Virus record (IMG/VR): IMGVR_UViG_3300035088_000013 | Location: 22,303 to 86,302 of that record | Strand: one strand, 5' to 3' | Source: a virus | Length of the DNA: 64,000 nucleotides | Shown: positions 22,802-32,165 of the stretch, one piece after another | Layout of the letters: each line of letters begins with the position of its first letter | How positions within the stretch are numbered: the first letter of the stretch is position 1 | Made by a program: the position numbers and the translations under genes | The notes under the pieces: model-generated | The model's database searches: none | What the model was told of the DNA's origin: nothing | What the model saw: the letters and a program-made list of their open reading frames with translations, nothing else

Positions 22802-25800
22802 TTAGCCGAGCCCCCTTGCCAGCCAGTCGAGGTCACGCGCGACCACGGACGGGTCGGCCCCGTGTTCGTGGTAGTTCTCGATGTTCAACCCGCCCCGCGC
22901 ACCCCAACCGGCAGCAGCACGCGCGAGGGTGTGCATGTCGGTCCACTGCTGGTCGGTGAGTACCGCGTCCGGGGTGGCCGACCCGTGATAGACGGGCATC
23001 ACCTGGCCGGGGTAGCGGCGCGTGTCGGGCAGCAGCCCGCCCCGGTCGAACGAGGGGATACCGATGCCGGGCTCCGGCCACCCGAACCTCAGGAACGCCT
23101 TGAGCCGCTCATCGTAGGGGGCGTTGAGGATCGACGGCGACACCTGCCCGCCGGACGCCAGCCCGGGCAAATGCAGGATGTCGTCGTAGTACGACAACCG
23201 GGTGCCCACGTGCCCGATAGCCAAGGGTGTGCCGTTGCCGTGGTAGGCCTCCGCGTGCAACCCGTCGATGTTCGCCGCGGTATGCGACCCCTTCTTCAAA
23301 TAAATGGTGAACCGGCCCGGCCCTTTCTCCATTCCGTAACGCCCGGCACCCATTCCCGCGGTGGTCATGTAACGACGGTAGAGGGAATTGCCGGTGGCCA
23401 GAGCCCAAAGATTTCCAACAAGGCCACTGCAATCGTATCTGTCGGGGCCGACAGCGGACCACAAATACGTTTTGCCGCGCTGCCCGAGCGCCCATTCCTG
23501 CATTGATTTCAGCATCGGATCCGGCGACAGCGTACCGGTCCACGGTTTCGTGTCGCCGGGCTGGGTGTAGGAGCCGGTGATCTTCTTCAGCCACGTCACG
23601 GCCACATCGGTGATGCGTTTCGGGATCCCCGCAAGCAGTTTGAACCATTCGGAGTCCTGGAAGGGGATCTGCGCCATGAGCTTGTCGGCCAAATTGGTGA
23701 GGAACTTTCTCGGGTCCTTCACCGCGTCCAGGGCCGCCCCGGCGAAGTCGGAGACGACCTTCCCGACGGTTTTGGCTTTGTCACCGATCCAGCCGAACAC
23801 GCCGCCGCCGCCCGCATACCCGGGCAGGCCGTCCGCGCCGATCCTCGGCCGCACGTTGACGGCACCTCCGGCGGCGAACCCGGCCAGCTCGGAGAGGCGT
23901 CCGGCGAGGGCCGCGCGGCGCAGCTTGAGCATGTTGTCATGGCCGCCGATCGCGGCGACCTCCGCGGCGGTCCACACGTGCTCGTCGTCGGACAGCCGCG
24001 CGAGGATGCTGTCACTGGTGCCGGTGCCCGGCCCGCGGACCGGGCCGCCGACGGCGAACCCTTTCGGCAGCTTGATCGGGGTGATCTGGAAATCCGGGAC
24101 GTGCAGCGCCGTACCGACGTCGTTGAGGGTGCCGATGATGCCTTTATTGATCACCGTTTCGATGACGAATCGCACCGGCTCTTTCATGATGTCCTGCAAT
24201 TTCGACCAGGCCGTTTTTATCGCCTCTACGCCTTGCCCGAACAATGGGGCGACTTTCGTCTGGATGTACGTCGAAATAATGTCGAAGACGATCTTGACTT
24301 TGTCCCAGATTTCCGAGATCTTGGCGTGCACCGCATCCCACACCGGCGTGATGACGTGATCCCGGAACCACGTGAAAATTGGTCCCAAAACGGTCGACAC
24401 GTACGTTTTTACGGCGTCGAAGATGAACTTGATGAGGCCCCACGCCCATTTGATCACTGTCCAGATGCCCGTGAAAACCGGCTCGATGACGCCGTGCCAC
24501 AACGCCATGAACATCGGCGCGATGATGCCTTCGACCCACAGCCGGATGATCCCGAAGATGATGCGGATGATGCCCCACGCGACGCTGATGGCGAGCTGGA
24601 TGCCCTGCCAGGCGCGCAGGATGATGGTCTGCCAGAACCACAGGAAGATCGGCGCGAGCACGTTGGAGATGAACCACCAGATCGCTTGCAGCACGACCTG
24701 GATGACCGACCAGGCGGCCTGGATCGCGGCCCAGATCCCGGCGAAGGCGGGGACGATGACCGATTGCCACAGCCACACGAAGATCGGTGCGAGGGTGCCG
24801 GTGATGAACCCCCAGATCGCTTGCAGCACCGGCTGGATGACCGCCCACGCGGCCTGGATCGCCGCCCAGATCCCCGCGAACGCGGGGACGATGACGTTCT
24901 GCCACAGCCACACGAACACGGGGGCGAGGACCTGCGACATGAAGGCCCACCAGATCTTGAACAGGATCTGGAGGTAGCCCCAGTAGAGTTTCACCGCGGC
25001 CCAGATGCCCTGGAACGCGGGGATGACGACGTTCTGCCACAGCCACAGCAGGACCGGGACGAGCTTGGTCATGATGAAGTCGCCGACGGCCTTCAACGCG
25101 GGCAGGATGTAGTTCTGCCAGGCCATGACGATGAACCCGGAGATCGCTTTCCAGGTGCGGTCGACGAAGTCGCGGAACGCCTGGTTCTTCTTGTAGAGCA
25201 CCACCAGGCCGACCCCGATGGCCACCACCGCGGCGATGATCAACCCGATCGGGCCGAGCGCGGCGGTGAACGCGGCCCCCATCCCCTCGGCCCCGGCCGC
25301 CGCTGCGCCTTCCGCCGCGACCGCGGCAGTGCCCGCACCTTCCACGCTTGCTGCTGCTGCGCCCGCGGCCGGGGGTACCAAGCCCAGGAACGTGGCGATC
25401 CCTTTGATCGCCCCGCCCACGGTGTTCAGCACCGTGATGACCTTCGCTACCGACGCGAGCCCGGCGATCGCGGCGGCACCACCGATGAGGAACCCGAGGA
25501 TCGTCGTGAGGGTGCCGGTGTCGATACCGGCGATGTAGTCGAACAGCTTGGTGAAGAACCCGAGCGCCCAGTCACCGATCGGGGCGAGCGCGATGATGAG
25601 GTTCTTCACCGCACCGAACATCGATTTGAGCAGCGCACCCACCTTGGGCAGCTCCGCCATCGCGTAGGCGAGGAAGTCCTGGAAGCCTTTGCTCTGGCCG
25701 AGGTTGTCAGCCCAGACGGCGATCTTCTGCAGGATGTCGAGGAAGCCCTTACCGATGGGTCCGGCAACCGGGGCGAACGCCTTCAGCAGCCCGGCGACGG

Positions 25801-28114
25801 TCCGCGCTACCGCGATCATCGCCTTGGCGAAGTACGGCAGGGCCTGCGCGGTGATCCCGGCCAGCCATTTGAGGAAGTCTTGCCAGTAAGGGGAGGAGAA
25901 CTCGGTCAGCAAGATACTCATCGCGCCGCCGATGGCCGCGGACACCTGCTGCGCGAACTGGATCAACGTCGGCATCATCGCGCCGAAGAACCGCTTCAGC
26001 CCCTGCTCGAGCGGCCCGGCGAACCCCTGCGCGGCTTTCAACAGCCCGGAGAAATCCAGCGACCGCAAGTACTTGACCAGCGACGCGGCGGCGGGGGTGA
26101 GCTTGGCGAGTTTCTTCGCCGCGTCGTCGGCGGCGGTCCCGGTCCCGGCGAGGGCGACGTTCTGCTGCTGCTGGGCGCGGGTGACCGCGCGTTCCGCGTC
26201 GGCGACCGATTGGGCGGCCTGCACACGCTGGTAGGCGGCGTCGGACTCGGCCTTCGCCAAGGCCTTACGCGCGTCGGCGATCTTGGTAGCGCCGTCCTGC
26301 TCGACCTGGACCTGGTCTTTGATGGCCTTCGCGTACACGGCGCGCCGGTCGGCCAGCTCCTTCTCCGCCTTCAGCTCGGCTTGCTTCGCGGCGACGACCC
26401 GGTCCGAGCCTTCGATGCCTTGCTTGTCCTGCTTGGCTTTCTCCTCGCCGAGCCGTTTCGCCTGGGTCTGGAGATCGTCGTTCTGCGTGGACAGCCGGTC
26501 GTAGTTGAGTTGCGCCTGGTCGCGTTGGGCTTTCGTCGACGCCGGGTTCGCCAGAACCTCGTTGAGGTTCTGTTGCGCGGCGGCCAGATCGAGGGCGTTC
26601 TGCCGCTGGTCCTCACTGTTGTGGGCGATCTGGGAGGCGAGGTCTTCCTCATCGCGGCGGGCCTGCTCGCGGGCGTCGTTGACGGCCTGCTGGGCGGCGG
26701 CGACGTCGAGGGTGGCCTGTTTGACCGCGTTGTAGGCGTCGCGGGTGCGCGCGGCGGCGGCCTGCTCGTCGGCGGCGACCTGCTTGGCGACGGTGCCCAC
26801 ATTTTTGCGGGCGTCGGCGACCTGCTGGTCGGCGGCCTGGGCCTGCCGGGCGGCGGACACCTTGGTCCGGGCCAAATTCCGTTCGGCGTCGGCGGCGGCG
26901 TTGGTGTCCTGGACCGATTTCGCCGCGGTGCGGCCTTGCTGGGTTTGCGCTTTCCCGACCGCCATGTAGGCGGCGATGATCGGGGTGAGTCCGGCGAGCA
27001 GCACCCCGAACGCCCCGGCGGCCACGGCGATACCGATCCCGATCGCGCCGAGGATCGGCACGACCGCGGCGAGGGCCGGGACGAGGACGGCGGCGATCAG
27101 CCCGCCGACGGCGATCATGGCTCCGAACTTGATCGCCACCCCCGATGCGGCGAAGTCGAGGACTTTCATCGCCCCGGCGGCCAGCAGCGCCGACGCTGTG
27201 ACGCCGGTGAGCTGGGTCTCGACCTCGGCGAGTTTCGCGGAGGCCGCGCCGACGTCGGCGTCGATGTTGACGTGCCCGGACCGCTTGAGCAGCTCCAGCT
27301 CCGCGATCAGCTCCGCGACCTTCGCCTTCGCGGCGGCGGCGTCGATGTCGACCCCGATCCGCTGGGACGAGAGGGTCGCGAGGGATGCTTTGATCTCGGC
27401 GATCTTCTCTTCGGCCGGGGACGCGTCGACGCCGGGCCGGATGTCGGGCAGCGTCTTGTTCGCGGCCTCGAGGGCGGCGCGCAGCTTCGTCGCGAACGCG
27501 CCCTCGTCGACCTGTGGTTCGACCTGCGGGGTGGCGTGCTCGCGGCCGAGGGCCTTCAGCTCGGCGTGCAACGCGGTCAGCTCCGCCATCGTCTTGACCG
27601 CGTTGGTGTCGATCCGGATGTCGGGGTGCTCGGTTTTGAGTTTCTCGATCTCCCGGGCGAGGGCGGAGGACTGCTGCCGCAACAGCTGCAGTTTCGCGAC
27701 GGCCTCGTCGGTGTCGATGTCGACGCCGATCTGTTTGTTGGCCAACTCCAGCAGCTCTTTACGGATGTGGGCGGCCTTCTTGTCGACGTCGCTGGAGTCG
27801 GCGGTCAAGGTGACCTGGGGGAGGCCCTTGACCGCCTTGGCGACACCCGCCTTGAGCTTGGCGGCGAAGTGGTCGCCGAAGTCGTGCCCGGCTCCGTCGG
27901 CCTCGGCGGCGATGCCCCGGCGGGTGTCGCGGACGCCCCGGATGATGCTGGAGGACACCTGGCGGCCGATCGGCGCGGCGATGCGGCGGCCGAGCTGCTC
28001 GCCGGTGGTGGCGGCCTGGGCGTCGAGCTGGCGGCGGACGGCTTCGCCGAAGCCGCGGGCGTTGGGTACGACATCGACTTCGACCTGGCCGATGTGCTCG
28101 TCGGGGGAGGTCAC
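22802..28114 (-). CDS. Tape measure protein with C-terminal NlpC/P60-type peptidase (1770 aa)
   Basis: Sets tail length and assists DNA entry. GTG start. Residues 1-330: charged helices with periodic IGVDID segments. Residues about 330-390: hydrophobic. Residues 390-690: Ala/Gln-rich coiled coil. Residues about 860-1370: repeated Trp-rich hydrophobic units (FVWLWQNVIVPAFAGIWAAI and variants), at least six copies. Near residue 1560: DRYDCSGLVG, the catalytic-Cys signature of NlpC/P60 hydrolases, with downstream His candidates (SHTAANIDGLHAEAYHG). This would open the wall during injection. Confidence 0.9.
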   Translation of the reverse strand: MTSPDEHIGQVEVDVVPNARGFGEAVRRQLDAQAATTGEQLGRRIAAPIGRQVSSSIIRGVRDTRRGIAAEADGAGHDFGDHFAAKLKAGVAKAVKGLPQVTLTADSSDVDKKAAHIRKELLELANKQIGVDIDTDEAVAKLQLLRQQSSALAREIEKLKTEHPDIRIDTNAVKTMAELTALHAELKALGREHATPQVEPQVDEGAFATKLRAALEAANKTLPDIRPGVDASPAEEKIAEIKASLATLSSQRIGVDIDAAAAKAKVAELIAELELLKRSGHVNIDADVGAASAKLAEVETQLTGVTASALLAAGAMKVLDFAASGVAIKFGAMIAVGGLIAAVLVPALAAVVPILGAIGIGIAVAAGAFGVLLAGLTPIIAAYMAVGKAQTQQGRTAAKSVQDTNAAADAERNLARTKVSAARQAQAADQQVADARKNVGTVAKQVAADEQAAAARTRDAYNAVKQATLDVAAAQQAVNDAREQARRDEEDLASQIAHNSEDQRQNALDLAAAQQNLNEVLANPASTKAQRDQAQLNYDRLSTQNDDLQTQAKRLGEEKAKQDKQGIEGSDRVVAAKQAELKAEKELADRRAVYAKAIKDQVQVEQDGATKIADARKALAKAESDAAYQRVQAAQSVADAERAVTRAQQQQNVALAGTGTAADDAAKKLAKLTPAAASLVKYLRSLDFSGLLKAAQGFAGPLEQGLKRFFGAMMPTLIQFAQQVSAAIGGAMSILLTEFSSPYWQDFLKWLAGITAQALPYFAKAMIAVARTVAGLLKAFAPVAGPIGKGFLDILQKIAVWADNLGQSKGFQDFLAYAMAELPKVGALLKSMFGAVKNLIIALAPIGDWALGFFTKLFDYIAGIDTGTLTTILGFLIGGAAAIAGLASVAKVITVLNTVGGAIKGIATFLGLVPPAAGAAAASVEGAGTAAVAAEGAAAAGAEGMGAAFTAALGPIGLIIAAVVAIGVGLVVLYKKNQAFRDFVDRTWKAISGFIVMAWQNYILPALKAVGDFIMTKLVPVLLWLWQNVVIPAFQGIWAAVKLYWGYLQILFKIWWAFMSQVLAPVFVWLWQNVIVPAFAGIWAAIQAAWAVIQPVLQAIWGFITGTLAPIFVWLWQSVIVPAFAGIWAAIQAAWSVIQVVLQAIWWFISNVLAPIFLWFWQTIILRAWQGIQLAISVAWGIIRIIFGIIRLWVEGIIAPMFMALWHGVIEPVFTGIWTVIKWAWGLIKFIFDAVKTYVSTVLGPIFTWFRDHVITPVWDAVHAKISEIWDKVKIVFDIISTYIQTKVAPLFGQGVEAIKTAWSKLQDIMKEPVRFVIETVINKGIIGTLNDVGTALHVPDFQITPIKLPKGFAVGGPVRGPGTGTSDSILARLSDDEHVWTAAEVAAIGGHDNMLKLRRAALAGRLSELAGFAAGGAVNVRPRIGADGLPGYAGGGGVFGWIGDKAKTVGKVVSDFAGAALDAVKDPRKFLTNLADKLMAQIPFQDSEWFKLLAGIPKRITDVAVTWLKKITGSYTQPGDTKPWTGTLSPDPMLKSMQEWALGQRGKTYLWSAVGPDRYDCSGLVGNLWALATGNSLYRRYMTTAGMGAGRYGMEKGPGRFTIYLKKGSHTAANIDGLHAEAYHGNGTPLAIGHVGTRLSYYDDILHLPGLASGGQVSPSILNAPYDERLKAFLRFGWPEPGIGIPSFDRGGLLPDTRRYPGQVMPVYHGSATPDAVLTDQQWTDMHTLARAAAGWGARGGLNIENYHEHGADPSVVARDLDWLARGLG

Positions 28115-28141
28115 GGCGGGTGATCCCCTCCCCTCGGGTCG

Positions 28142-29181
28142 CTATTCAGGTGGTGGTGGGTGTTGCGGGCCGCCGCGCAGCTGCTGGCGTAGCCAGTTCC
28201 GTTCGGCGGGGCCGAGCTGTTTCGGGGGTGCGGCGGCGATGTGCGCGGGCATGTCCGGCCCGTCTGAGACGGCGCTGGCGGCTGCGGCGCGGCGCAGCCG
28301 CATGGTGGTGAGGAAGTCCCGCCCGGCCGGGCTCAGGCGGCGTTTCGCGGACGGGGCGACCCCGGGGCGCGGGTATTGGGCGGGGCGTGCGGGTTTACCG
28401 CCTTGGGCGTGGTAGACGGCATACCGCAGCCAGCGGATCTCGTCGACGATCATGCCCAAATGCATGTCGGTGTTGGAGTACGGCCCGTACCCGGCCCACT
28501 CGCCGTCCTCGTCGTCGTCGGGTTGGCCTTGGGGGGTGGGGCCGAGGCTGTCGCGGATGGCGGTCTTCATGGCCGACTCCACCGGCAGCCGGTCCAGCAG
28601 CACCCCGAGGCGTCGCCACGTCAGCCGGGACTCACCACCGCAGGGCCGCCACAGATCACGCAGATCGATGCCGTAGTGGAAGGCGAGGTCGCCTTCTACC
28701 TCCGTCGGCCATTGCGTAAGGAGCCGCGTTGTACGTCGGCTTTTCCCAGGTCCTCACCGGTGAGTTTCTGCCAGACCTCGAGCATTTCCATGACCTCGTC
28801 GACCGTGGGGTCGACCCCGATCCAGATCTTGTAGTCCGGCTCGAACAGGCACAGCTGCGCCCACGCGTCCAGGTTCCCCTCATGCAGCGACGAGAGCGCG
28901 GAGGCCCGCCATTGGCCGCGGGGGATGACGTGGACGAGGTCGCCGTGCGGGCCGAGCGGGACGGCGACGGCCCCGTCGGGGATGTCCTCGAGGACGGTTT
29001 CGGCCTGTGCCGCGGGGACATCCCCGCCGTTGGCGAGGGCGGTCTGCTCTTCGATCCATTTACGGTCACCGTCGGTGAGCGGCGGCCCTTCGACCTTCGG
29101 CTCGGCAGCGGGCGTGGACGGTGGCCGCCGGGCAGGCTGACGCTTCGCGGGTGTGCTCTTACGCGCCGGTGACGTAGCCAT
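28142..29181 (-). CDS. Tail assembly chaperone, -1 frameshift product (346 aa)
   Basis: The first 147 residues are shared with the 161-residue upstream frame. Slippage at GGGAAAA (28747-28741) then continues for 199 more codons to TAG at 28142. The added part reads LLTQWPTEVEGDLAFHYGID then LRDLWRPCGGESRLTWRRLG, the typical second half of actinophage tail chaperones. No in-frame stop occurs between the slip site and 28142. This form coats the tape measure during tail assembly. Confidence 0.85.
28696..29181 (-). CDS. Tail assembly chaperone, unshifted form (161 aa)
   Basis: ATG at 29181, read with GAGGGGGAAAATGC upstream. Starts MATSPARKSTPAKRQPARRP, a basic Pro-rich tail, followed by a helical core with WRASALSSLHEGNLDAWAQL and VDEVMEMLEVWQKLTGEDLG. 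Normal termination gives NGRRR-stop. Located just upstream of the tape measure gene, as in nearly all siphoviruses. Confidence 0.85.
   Translation of the reverse strand: MATSPARKSTPAKRQPARRPPSTPAAEPKVEGPPLTDGDRKWIEEQTALANGGDVPAAQAETVLEDIPDGAVAVPLGPHGDLVHVIPRGQWRASALSSLHEGNLDAWAQLCLFEPDYKIWIGVDPTVDEVMEMLEVWQKLTGEDLGKADVQRGSLRNGRRR
28741..28747 (-). promoter_or_regulatory. Programmed -1 ribosomal frameshift site GGGAAAA
   Basis: The canonical heptamer G GGA AAA is in phase with the upstream chaperone frame (CTG GGA AAA GCC). It lies 45 bases before that frame's stop codon, and the -1 frame is open across the site. It sets the ratio of the two chaperones. Confidence 0.85.
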
Positions 29182-29255
29182 GCATTTTCCCCCTCGAAAC
29201 GGGCCGATCTTCACGATAGGGATCGGGAGGGCCGCCGGTGGGGTTTTCCCCCGGT

Positions 29256-29894
29256 CTACGGCACCACCAGCGCGTCGAGGACGTAGAACCAGTGGATCGC
29301 TACGCCGTCGGTGCCGGGGTAGGCGGTGAACGTGACCCCGTAGGTGAGCGGCGCGCCCGGCGCGGCGGCGAAGTCTTCCTGGCCGGTGACCTCCAATTGC
29401 GGGACGAGCGCGCGCACATGGTTCTTGCCGTCGACGATGTCGAAGTACGCCGCGTACAGCTGGCTGCGGGCGGACCCTTCTTGGATGTCGAACGATCCGT
29501 CGGAGTCGTCGACGGTGATACCGGGGTCGGTCGGTTGTGCCGGGGGGCCGAGCGGCAGCTCGTGGTAGATCGCCAGCGACACCGGGTTGCTCTCGAGGAA
29601 CTTGATCGAGAAGGTGGTCGTGCGGGACGTCTTGATGATCCGCACCGGAACGGACGACCCGTACGCGTTGACCTCGTTGGTGTTCACGTTGACGGCGCGG
29701 GTGAGGCCGTCCTCGGTGATCCAGCCGGGGTCGAACCACGGCGGGGTCGGGGCGGCCGGGGCTACGGGCTGCACCGGGTCGGTCAACGCGTCGACGGGCA
29801 TGGTGGCTCCGACGTTGGCGAACATCGCCAGGGCGGTACCGGCAGCACCGCCACCACTTATTCCGGCCAGGATCAGATTTCGGTTGGCGGTCAT
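29256..29894 (-). CDS. Major tail (tube) protein (212 aa)
   Basis: ATG at 29894 chosen for its GGAAGGA Shine-Dalgarno 10 bases upstream; an upstream ATG at 29921 lacks one. Starts MTANRNLILAGISGGGAAGT. The core is beta-rich (WFDPGWITEDGLTRAVNVNT, TFSIKFLESNPVSLAIYHEL) and ends in FYVLDALVVP. Sequence and position immediately before the chaperones fit the tail tube protein. Confidence 0.85.
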   Translation of the reverse strand: MTANRNLILAGISGGGAAGTALAMFANVGATMPVDALTDPVQPVAPAAPTPPWFDPGWITEDGLTRAVNVNTNEVNAYGSSVPVRIIKTSRTTTFSIKFLESNPVSLAIYHELPLGPPAQPTDPGITVDDSDGSFDIQEGSARSQLYAAYFDIVDGKNHVRALVPQLEVTGQEDFAAAPGAPLTYGVTFTAYPGTDGVAIHWFYVLDALVVP

Positions 29895-29989
29895 CCCACT
29901 GGGTCCTTCCATCGTGGACATGCGGAGGACCCCGACACCGGCACGGTGCGGGGTGGTGAACGCGGCGAGGAGAACTGCTCATGCAGTGG

Positions 29990-30535
29990 TCACGGCGTGG
30001 GGTTGCGGTAGCGGACGTTGAGCCGCACCGCCCCACCGAAGCGACGCACGTCGGAGGCGTCGTCGTAGAACAGCAGCGTCGGGCGGCGCACCTCGGTGAC
30101 CCGGTTGACCCACATGGAGCCGTCGGCGGTGATGTAGCCGCTCGAGTCGAGCAGCGCGGCGCGGGTCTGCGCGGCGATCTGCTTGGCGGTGGTCCGGGAT
30201 CCGGCGTAGCCGTCGTAGTCGATGACGGCGGTGTCATGGGCAGGGACCAGCTGCCCGCCGCCGGGGGTCTCCTGGATCTGCACGATCGGCAGGTGCCGTT
30301 CGATGTCGGCGGGCAGCTCGGTAACCACCCGCACCGTCAAAGCCGGGCCGAGCAGCTCCACAACGAGCCGTTCCACGTCCGAGACGACAGTGTCCGGGGG
30401 AGCCCACCATGATCCGTCGCCGGGGCTCAGCGCGACGGAGACGGACAAACCCCCGGCACCGGTATGACCGGCTACCCCGGTGGGTGCGCCGCCCGCTACG
30501 CCCGCACTAACGGCCAGCAGCAGGTCGGCGGTCAC
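29990..30535 (-). CDS. Tail terminator-like protein (181 aa)
   Basis: GTG at 30535 overlaps the upstream stop. After an Ala/Gly-rich N-terminus (residues 1-50), the core SDVERLVVELLGPALTVRVV then TAKQIAAQTRAALLDS and VRRPTLLFYDDASDVRRFGG matches proteins that cap the tail tube in actinophages. The conserved part may start near residue 52, so the real start could be internal. Confidence 0.75.
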   Translation of the reverse strand: MTADLLLAVSAGVAGGAPTGVAGHTGAGGLSVSVALSPGDGSWWAPPDTVVSDVERLVVELLGPALTVRVVTELPADIERHLPIVQIQETPGGGQLVPAHDTAVIDYDGYAGSRTTAKQIAAQTRAALLDSSGYITADGSMWVNRVTEVRRPTLLFYDDASDVRRFGGAVRLNVRYRNPTP

Positions 30536-30891
30536 GGCCGCAAGACCCAGCCCGGGTCTAGGGCTTCACCGTCACCGGCGGCCACGACAGCGGGATCCCC
30601 GACGCCGTCCCCCCTTGGCAGCCCGCCACCTTCGCATTCGAGGCCGGGGCCGCCGGGCACGGGCGGGGGACCAGGTGGAACGGGGTAGGGGTGGGGGCCA
30701 GGCTCAGGGTGGGGAGTGGGTACAGGCTTCGGGCCAGGTACCGGCGGCACCGTCGGTGCCGACTTGTCGGTGTATCGGACGCGGCCTTCCCGCACGAGTA
30801 CAGAAGCCTCATAGCGTGGCATCTCCTTGGTGGTGCCGATCTCGGCGAGGTTCGGCGAGTAGACGACCAGCACCGTCACGTTCTCGTCCAC
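30532..30891 (-). CDS. Small head-tail region protein with Pro-rich tail (119 aa)
   Basis: GTG at 30891. A short N-terminal domain (VTVLVVYSPNLAEIGTTKEM, ASVLVREGRVRY) is followed by about 40 residues of Pro repeats (VPGPKPVPTPHPEPGP) and a Gly-rich end. A similar LVVYSP plus Pro-run layout opens the connector at 33185-33958. Probably a flexible virion part; function unknown. Confidence 0.6.
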   Translation of the reverse strand: MDENVTVLVVYSPNLAEIGTTKEMPRYEASVLVREGRVRYTDKSAPTVPPVPGPKPVPTPHPEPGPHPYPVPPGPPPVPGGPGLECEGGGLPRGDGVGDPAVVAAGDGEALDPGWVLRP

Positions 30892-30934
30892 GAGTGGACC
30901 CCCGTTCGTGGGTTGCTGTGGTTGAGGACTCTTG

Positions 30935-31192
30935 CTAGGTGGAGCGGGTTTGTGGACCGGCGGCCTCGAACAACGCCTTGTACTGGTCGCTGGTGATCCG
31001 CGGGTCGATCTCCACCTGTTTCCACGAGTTCGGGTCGACGTCCGGCTCGTCGTCGTGGACGCCGTACTGTTGGGCCAGGGTCGGCCGCGGCGGCAACGGC
31101 GGCCACGAGCGGGCGGTGAAGTCGTCGCACACCTGCTGAAGGGTGAGCCGCCGGTTGGCCAGATCGTCGAGCAGCTGCTTCACCGTCGCCAC
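30935..31192 (-). CDS. Small protein, paralogue of 6127-6399 (85 aa)
   Basis: GTG at 31192 with AAGGGAG 8 bases upstream. Starts VATVKQLLDDLANRRLTLQQ, then SWPPLPPRPTLAQQYGV, DPNSWKQVEIDPRIT and AAGPQT, aligning end to end with the early-region protein 6127-6399. One copy sits in an early unit, the other in the structural operon downstream of a zeta-like gene. Role unknown; possibly an adaptor or immunity partner. Confidence 0.7.
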   Translation of the reverse strand: MATVKQLLDDLANRRLTLQQVCDDFTARSWPPLPPRPTLAQQYGVHDDEPDVDPNSWKQVEIDPRITSDQYKALFEAAGPQTRST

Positions 31193-31205
31193 CGTTTGTG
31201 CTCCC

Positions 31206-32165
31206 TTACTGGCCGATGCGGCCGTTGTTCGCGACCAGGACCGGATCCCTGCCGTCGACCGAGTTGTCGTAGTGCGCCCAATTCGAGAAGCCACTCTTGA
31301 GTCCCTCGAACACGTCCATGTTCACCGTTCTACCGGAGGAGGTCTTCTGCGCGCGGATGATCCGCGGGTCGACATACCGGCCGCCGTGCCCTTCGCCTTT
31401 GAGCCACTTGTTCACGCCCCTCTTGTACCGGCCCATGGCCCGCTGGACACTCTTCTCCACCGGAATGTCCACGAACAGGCCGTCGACCTGGCCGTAGCCT
31501 GCTGCCTTGAGCGCCTTGACCCGGCCGCGTACGGAGCTGTCGGAGCTCATGGTGATGTCCCAGATGACGTTCTTGTGGTCGGCGTACGCCCTCGCCGCGA
31601 GCGCCTTCGCGATGTCGGAGGACTCCTCGTGCACGAGTCCGGCGCGTTCCATCGGGGAGAACTCTTCACCCCCGGGCACCTCGGGCATCAGGCCACGCTT
31701 GGCCAATTCCTCCTTGATGTCATCCGGGTTGATCGTCAGGAACCGGGACTTGTCCACGCCCGCGTGCTTATTGAGCACGCTGCTTTTCCCGGCCCCGCCC
31801 AATCCTCCGGCGATGATCGCCTTGCCCTCGTTCGGCACGTGAGCGGCCTTCGCGTACAGGTCGTCGACGATCTGCCGGTGCACGTCGGCCCGCTCGGCCG
31901 ACCACCGGCCGCCATCCATGTGAGTGACGTCGGTCGAGAGGGTCGGCGACACTTCCTTGGCGAGCTTGCCGACCTTCTCGCCGCGCACCGTCAACTGTTC
32001 GTCGGTGAACTGGCCGGTGAGCGGGGTCAGGTGGGTCGTGGTGCCGGTGCTGCCCCGGGTGATGACCTTGATATCCGGGCCGCCCCGGCCGCCGCCGCCG
32101 TGGCCGTGGGAGAACTTCCCCGTCAGATCCCGCGGGTGCAGCGACTCTTCCCAGCGTCTGTTCAT
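31206..32165 (-). CDS. Zeta-toxin-like P-loop kinase with N-terminal shared module (319 aa)
   Basis: ATG at 32165 overlaps the upstream stop (ATGA). Residues 5-48 (WEESLHPRDLTGKFSHG, DIKVITRGSTG) form a module also found at the N-termini of the proteins at 39950-40720 and 40936-42129. Residues about 115-290 form a zeta/UNAG-kinase-like domain: Walker A GGLGGAGKSS (120-129), the NPDDIKEEL segment (147-155), VIWDITMS (strand 3) and a basic RALGRYKR-like lid (RAMGRYKRG). Family activity: phosphorylation of UDP-N-acetylglucosamine, blocking wall synthesis. Possibly a virion-borne effector; no epsilon-type antitoxin adjacent. Confidence 0.7.
   Translation of the reverse strand: MNRRWEESLHPRDLTGKFSHGHGGGGRGGPDIKVITRGSTGTTTHLTPLTGQFTDEQLTVRGEKVGKLAKEVSPTLSTDVTHMDGGRWSAERADVHRQIVDDLYAKAAHVPNEGKAIIAGGLGGAGKSSVLNKHAGVDKSRFLTINPDDIKEELAKRGLMPEVPGGEEFSPMERAGLVHEESSDIAKALAARAYADHKNVIWDITMSSDSSVRGRVKALKAAGYGQVDGLFVDIPVEKSVQRAMGRYKRGVNKWLKGEGHGGRYVDPRIIRAQKTSSGRTVNMDVFEGLKSGFSNWAHYDNSVDGRDPVLVANNGRIGQ

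Noticed and set aside
23939-28123. Open reading frame of 1394 codons on the plus strand
   Set aside because: Mirror frame of the tape measure gene, produced by GC-rich third positions. It has no start context and an Asp/Arg/Gly-dominated composition.
29894-29921. Longer start (ATG 29921) for the tail tube protein
   Set aside because: No Shine-Dalgarno precedes it, while ATG 29894 has GGAAGGA at good spacing.
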